NCBI RefSeq assembly: GCF_001039355.2
Contig: NW_019775656.1
Location: forward strand, 211,677 to 266,672
Length of the DNA: 54,996 bases
Direction of reading: 5' to 3'
From: Lingula anatina
Lineage: Eukaryota > Brachiopoda > Lingulata > Lingulida > Lingulidae
Position numbers and translations under genes: made by a program. A model generated the notes under the pieces. That model was not told the origin of the DNA, made no database searches, and saw only the letters and a list, made by a program, of their open reading frames with translations. Positions 50,393-54,996 of the stretch are shown piece by piece. Within the stretch, counting starts at the first letter, position 1; every line of letters begins with the position of its first letter.

Positions 50393-53300
50393 TAAATCGA
50401 CGAACTGATGATTCTTTTAATGATAAATTAAAAATATTCCGTTGAAGCCCAATCTCCTGTTTTAGTGATTTTTGTGATTTTTTAGCGTACAGTCTTGAAA
50501 TCTTGAGGTTTATTTGAATTGCGCATGGGTGTTTTAAAACGGAGAAACTCCTAATAATGTCGCGTTCACAAAGTTTTAAGTGAACACTTGGCTATAAAAA
50601 ATGAACTTAAATCTTTGCAATATGAATAATGACTAAGTATAAGGGGTAGACGGTGGAAACAAAAGTCATTCAATTACTAGAGACTAAGTATTCAAAAAAT
50701 TCGAGCTGGCATCATTTAGCGGTCTTCTGAAACACTGTTCAGACTTAAAACGACAGTCTCCAAATTCAATGCTAACACGTTGTGTCCGTGTACCACTAGC
50801 ATTTAGCACACTGGTTGATGTGCGTGTTGCAGTCCACAATAGAGAGGATTGGTTCAACACAGTACGTAACAAATTTAATATACTCAGTACTTATATACCT
50901 AATATACTCAGTACTTTAATATACTAAAAAAAAAGATACTTTTGCACCCACCCTCTTTGTTATCTCTGATATGTGCTTTGGCTTTTAAAAGCCGTCGGCG
51001 TCGTGAGCTCTCGGTGGAGGCTAAGGTTGCTTTGCCATGTGACATAATTTTCCCAAAACGTTTCTTGAAATAAAAGTGGAATATTGTGACTTTTAACCTA
51101 AACACAATATTAAAAAATGACGTCAGCTGCAGCTGGAAAGAGACAGAGAGAGTTTTATAGATAGAAGAAAGATGAAAAAGGTCGAATATAAACGCAAAAC
51201 AAGGCCAAAGGCAACCTTTGCAGGCATTTCCAAGAAATTGTGGTGGTGAACGAGCTGTTGGTTTGTAGTGCACAACTAATCTCGAGTTAATGCATTAGAG
51301 ACATAAATATTTGGAGGCTATGTATTCTCACCTAACGCACCTCCTAAACAAATAATAGAATTCACAGTAATTAGCGACGAAATATCATCTGCGCGTTTCA
51401 CTGCGTCTTCTTTGATTAAGTCCGTTATTAAAGAACACCAGCATTAATCAGAAAACCACACGATTGTGAATGAAGACACAGATTTCGCTACCTCTTAATC
51501 TCAATACATACACAGTGAATCTAGATGTTTTAATTAATACATGACCGGTTCTCATTTCGAATGCCTGCCAGCATTTGCGCCGTTCAGTTAATCTCTATGA
51601 CCATATAGAAATACATATAACCCCTATGCCTATATGCTCAGTGCGCGTGAATTAAACATGCACAGATGTGAACGAAGGAAATTGGTGGCAGAAAAGTCAG
51701 CGTTGTCTAGCTGCAGCCGTGAGAACGGACACGCTGATTACTAAATAAAGGAAATTCATTTCCTATGTACGAGCTGTATGTGATGTTCAAGCGCATTAAA
51801 CATAAATGCTTCTGAACGGTATATTAGAATTATATTCGCACATGGAGAAAATGTTCAGAATGTCGATGTTTCAGCAAGCAAATGGTCAAATTTGAATTTC
51901 ATACATGAAAATTAGATTATTTTATCCCTAGAACGATAATAAATGTGCCAGTATAAACTATGGCTGTAGCTGTTGATTTACCTGTATATATATGTACTTG
52001 TAATATATGCACCTATGGTTTAGTGGGAGGGGCTTTTCAATAAGCGACTACGGAAAAAAGGGGGAAATGGGGCTGAGAGTGGACGAGATTTGTCGAGAAT
52101 GCACCTCATGAAAGTAAACAATGTAAATAATATAGCATTTTCTCCTACGCGACATTTCATGCATTTGTCAAGATGCTGCATCAGATTATAGGGTCTTTTG
52201 TTTAGAAGGACATAAAAATCCAATGCGGAGACAAGCACGGAAGAGTAGGTTGAGTGGGGGTGCCATCGCCTACTAGACCTCATTGAAACTAAGCACTACT
52301 GAACATAACAGCTTCGTAATGTAATCTACAGATGCAGATATAACCTTTATTTACTGTCATCGATATGATAGCAGGGACAGTGAGCATGTGACCGAGTGAA
52401 CAGCAGTTCTCCTGTGGCATGCGACACAGTATGATACAGAGAGGACACCAAGTGTGAGCTGCGCCTGGCCCAGTGCACGGTGACACCTGCGTCTACCCCC
52501 CAGTTCATCTTCACTCCGCCTAACCCAAGTAACAGACGCATAGGTAAGAATTCGTTGAGAATTGGCTTCTAGTTGGGTTGAATCTCTTAAATTGCTCTGA
52601 TAGACCCTCCCCATTGCTTTGAACATGACCAAATTTTAGTTTATGAATAATGTAATGGTCTCAAAATATGATAATTCAAAACGAAGATGCTATTAGGTGG
52701 CAACGATCCGATATATTCTAATACATGCTATATATATGTAAATGTGACAAAAAATTAAGCAAAATATATGATAATTATAGTAAAGAAATCTAAATTAAAA
52801 AAAAGAAAGAGAAACTCAGTAGTATTCATGACCTAGTGTTCATTTGTGCAACCAGATATAGTATTGACACTGCTTCAACATGTGATGGCTGAGTTAAAAC
52901 AACGTCCCAAAGCGGAGTGTGGGCACAGTTGATAAGACTCGAGTGCCAGTATACTTTACTGTGGTCGACTCGAAAAAACAAATCGAAAAGGATGCCAGTT
53001 CCGTTAACTTTAGTTTATATTTTAAAGCAATAAATCAAAACACACATCCTGTCTTGGGATTCACGCTTTTGCATGATTTAACTAATAGTCCTGTGAAGCG
53101 GGTTCTCTGTTAGAAAGACCTATCCCTCAATTTCGACTGGAGACAAACATGCTTTTAAATATTATAGGGCTTAATTGATAGCAAGTAATGAAATATGGCG
53201 TTGGTTCGCGACACACACTTCTTCTCCGTCCTGTTTTATGGGGGTATCCCTTCAAAACTCTTACATGAATCCTCTAGAAGATACCACTTTGCTTTACGTG

Positions 53301-54996
53301 TTTGAAACGTATAAAGTATGCTAAGTGTAGCTATTATTAGCTTTAATACCTTACCATTGGCATATATCTGTCACCGAGAAATGTGTATGTCATATAAATA
53401 TGTGTACGACACAGAATAACATGTATTTGCATGTAAAAAAAACATGTTGTTTATCCCGCCGTAGGAATGCTTTTGAAGTATTTCTTATCTCGGTTTTTGG
53501 TAACGTTGAACTAGACACTCCCCTGAGCCACACCCCCAAGATACGCACCCGCGCCACGCCTCTTGTAACAAACAATGTGCATCTCAGTTTAGACTGAGAC
53601 TATCTGATCAAGAAAAATACGAGAAAACGTCAGTGGCTCTCCATTATTTGGATTTTTCAATCCACTTATCTTTTAAATGAGTCTGGCTAGTCAAAATGAT
53701 GTGGTATTATTTCAGTTGAATAGCCAGTACAGAATTGGTAGTGCACTCTCTCTCTCTCTCTATCTCTTTCTCTCTCTCTCATCCAATTACTCTTTTCAGC
53801 CAGTACAGATATAGATCATACATAACGATGAAGAAAATCTAGATTGACTTGTAGATAGAATCCTCTAATTCAGCCACCCACTTCCTGTAGCAATTGTATA
53901 ATATCCAGTGTAAATGATAGATGTTATAAATGACGTGAATATTATCAGCCTATTGTTCTACGGGATATCAATTTTAGGTATTTAATTTCATATGGAGAAC
54001 AGTACAAGTGAGATAGTAGCCATACACATAAAAAATTAAAAGGGTTAAAATGCTAATTTACTATTGATATGATGAGCGGACTTTACAATGAAGAACGGGT
54101 GTCGCAATAGGTGACAGTATACTTACCAATCCCCACCTTGACCTTATTTTGGATATCAGTTTGGTGACCTTTGGTGACCTTAAAACTTGGCTTGACTGGC
54201 TGTATCACGGGAAATGTTAAAAACAAATTTTAGTATTTTGGTAGTATTTTTGAAGCTCTGTTAGAAGTCTAGTTGCTACAGCCACTTGGGTGGTCCCGTG
54301 TTTCTTTTTCGTTCTGTTTGTGTACTTTAAATTTTAGCCTATTTTTTAGCTTAGTACATGCTTCATTTAAAATGAACAAAGTAAGTTTGCGTTATGATAT
54401 CAATATCAATGTAAAAGATATCATTATAAATATAAAGTCCATGGAAAAATATTTTGAGGTGTAATTATTTAAGTAATAAAGTAGCATCTTTTAAAATAGT
54501 CATCCAAATTTATCTTTATTTTTTTATTCAAACAGACAATTGAGTACGCCTCGATTAGTATCCCCTGAGCGCAGCGCGGACTTGCAGCGTGACCTATCGA
54601 TCGCGCCAGCACGCAGATGCGATCTTGTAAATGGAAAACTCTAAATCAATGGATGCTCCTAGAAAAATTAGCTTTCAGAAGGAACAAAAATCAATACTCT
54701 AGCTTAGTATGTTCTTTTGCTCTTCGGCTAAGGCATATTTTCTTTTTGCCTTAAACATGCCATCGGCTTGTAGAAAAACGGATGTGCACCACTCTCATGA
54801 CTACTTTACTTCATTCCGTTGACCCATTGTCCTTATCTAGATATCATATTACGATATCGAATATCAAGCAAATGCTTTCGATTCATTAACTTTATATGTG
54901 TGTTTGATAATAAGCCGGGGTCAGGTTCTGTACAAGATTATATGACAGTACCCTAGATTATCACTGCATCGCTATTGGTCAGGTGAATAAATAAAC
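50393..54996. other. Gene-poor region after the M13 peptidase
   Basis: No gene could be supported. Open frames are short and unlike known families. A GC-richer patch at about 52380-52560 carries overlapping minus-strand open frames (up to 91 codons), but I see no domain or convincing splice pattern. A (CT)n tract lies at 53745-53780. A small GC-rich patch at about 54565-54625 has no tRNA fold that I can draw. Confidence 0.45.
53745..53780. repeat. (CT)n microsatellite
   Basis: An interrupted CT run (CTCTCTC...TATCTCTTTCTCTCTC) in the gene-poor right end. Confidence 0.85.

Noticed and set aside
50908-51273. 121-codon minus frame with a basic SRRRR segment
   Set aside because: It has no recognisable domain, low-complexity ends and no splice or promoter context; chance is likely in this AT-rich stretch.
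54560-54630. Possible tRNA or small RNA in a GC-rich patch
   Set aside because: I could not form a cloverleaf or find proper A and B box spacing.
1-54996. A novel defence, mobile or biosynthetic system
   Set aside because: All well-supported genes belong to known animal families with separate roles, and the unusual structure is explained by transposons and assembly joins.

Overview
This is a nuclear genome window from an invertebrate animal. Genes are split into many short exons with GT-AG introns, intergenic DNA is AT-rich, and small DNA transposons are scattered throughout. The proteins belong to animal families: ATG14, CGRRF1, TOGARAM1, FBXO28, a GM2-activator-like ML protein and an M13 peptidase. 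I judge it a marine deuterostome or spiralian, but the species cannot be fixed from the sequence. All gene models below were assembled by hand from splice sites and frame, and each complete one closes without a frame error.

Layout. 1-3483 (minus): 5' six coding exons of ATG14, an autophagy PI3-kinase subunit; the 3' end lies left of the window. 3484-3801: a compact bidirectional promoter with a perfect CRE palindrome. 3802-7307 (plus): CGRRF1, a membrane-anchored RING E3 ligase. 9139-30281 (minus): TOGARAM1/crescerin, a ciliary TOG-array microtubule protein, tail to tail with CGRRF1. 32152-34238 (plus): FBXO28, an SCF F-box protein, head to head with TOGARAM1. 35791-38090 (minus): a four-exon secreted GM2-activator-like protein. 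38091-42397: transposon-rich intergenic DNA with a dead Tc1/mariner element. 42398-49995 (plus): a complete 19-exon neprilysin/ECE-type M13 metallopeptidase. 49996-54996: no recognised gene.

The genes are ordinary housekeeping or cell-biology genes and do not form one pathway. The main things to know are structural. (1) Six TOGARAM1 exons appear twice (10511-13135 and 13137-15766), joined at a single N. Their combined length is 940 nt, not a multiple of three, so a real exon duplication would truncate the protein; this looks like two overlapping haplotype contigs that were not merged. (2) A 496-bp block near 38.3 kb is repeated at 39.5 kb between two Ns. (3) The N at 31201 sits between facing Tc1 terminal repeats, so a transposon copy is probably missing there.

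I found no CRISPR, operon, phage or defence-type system and no clear tRNA or rRNA. ATG14, CGRRF1 and TOGARAM1 are also on the same human chromosome arm (14q), so their clustering here may be an ancient linkage.
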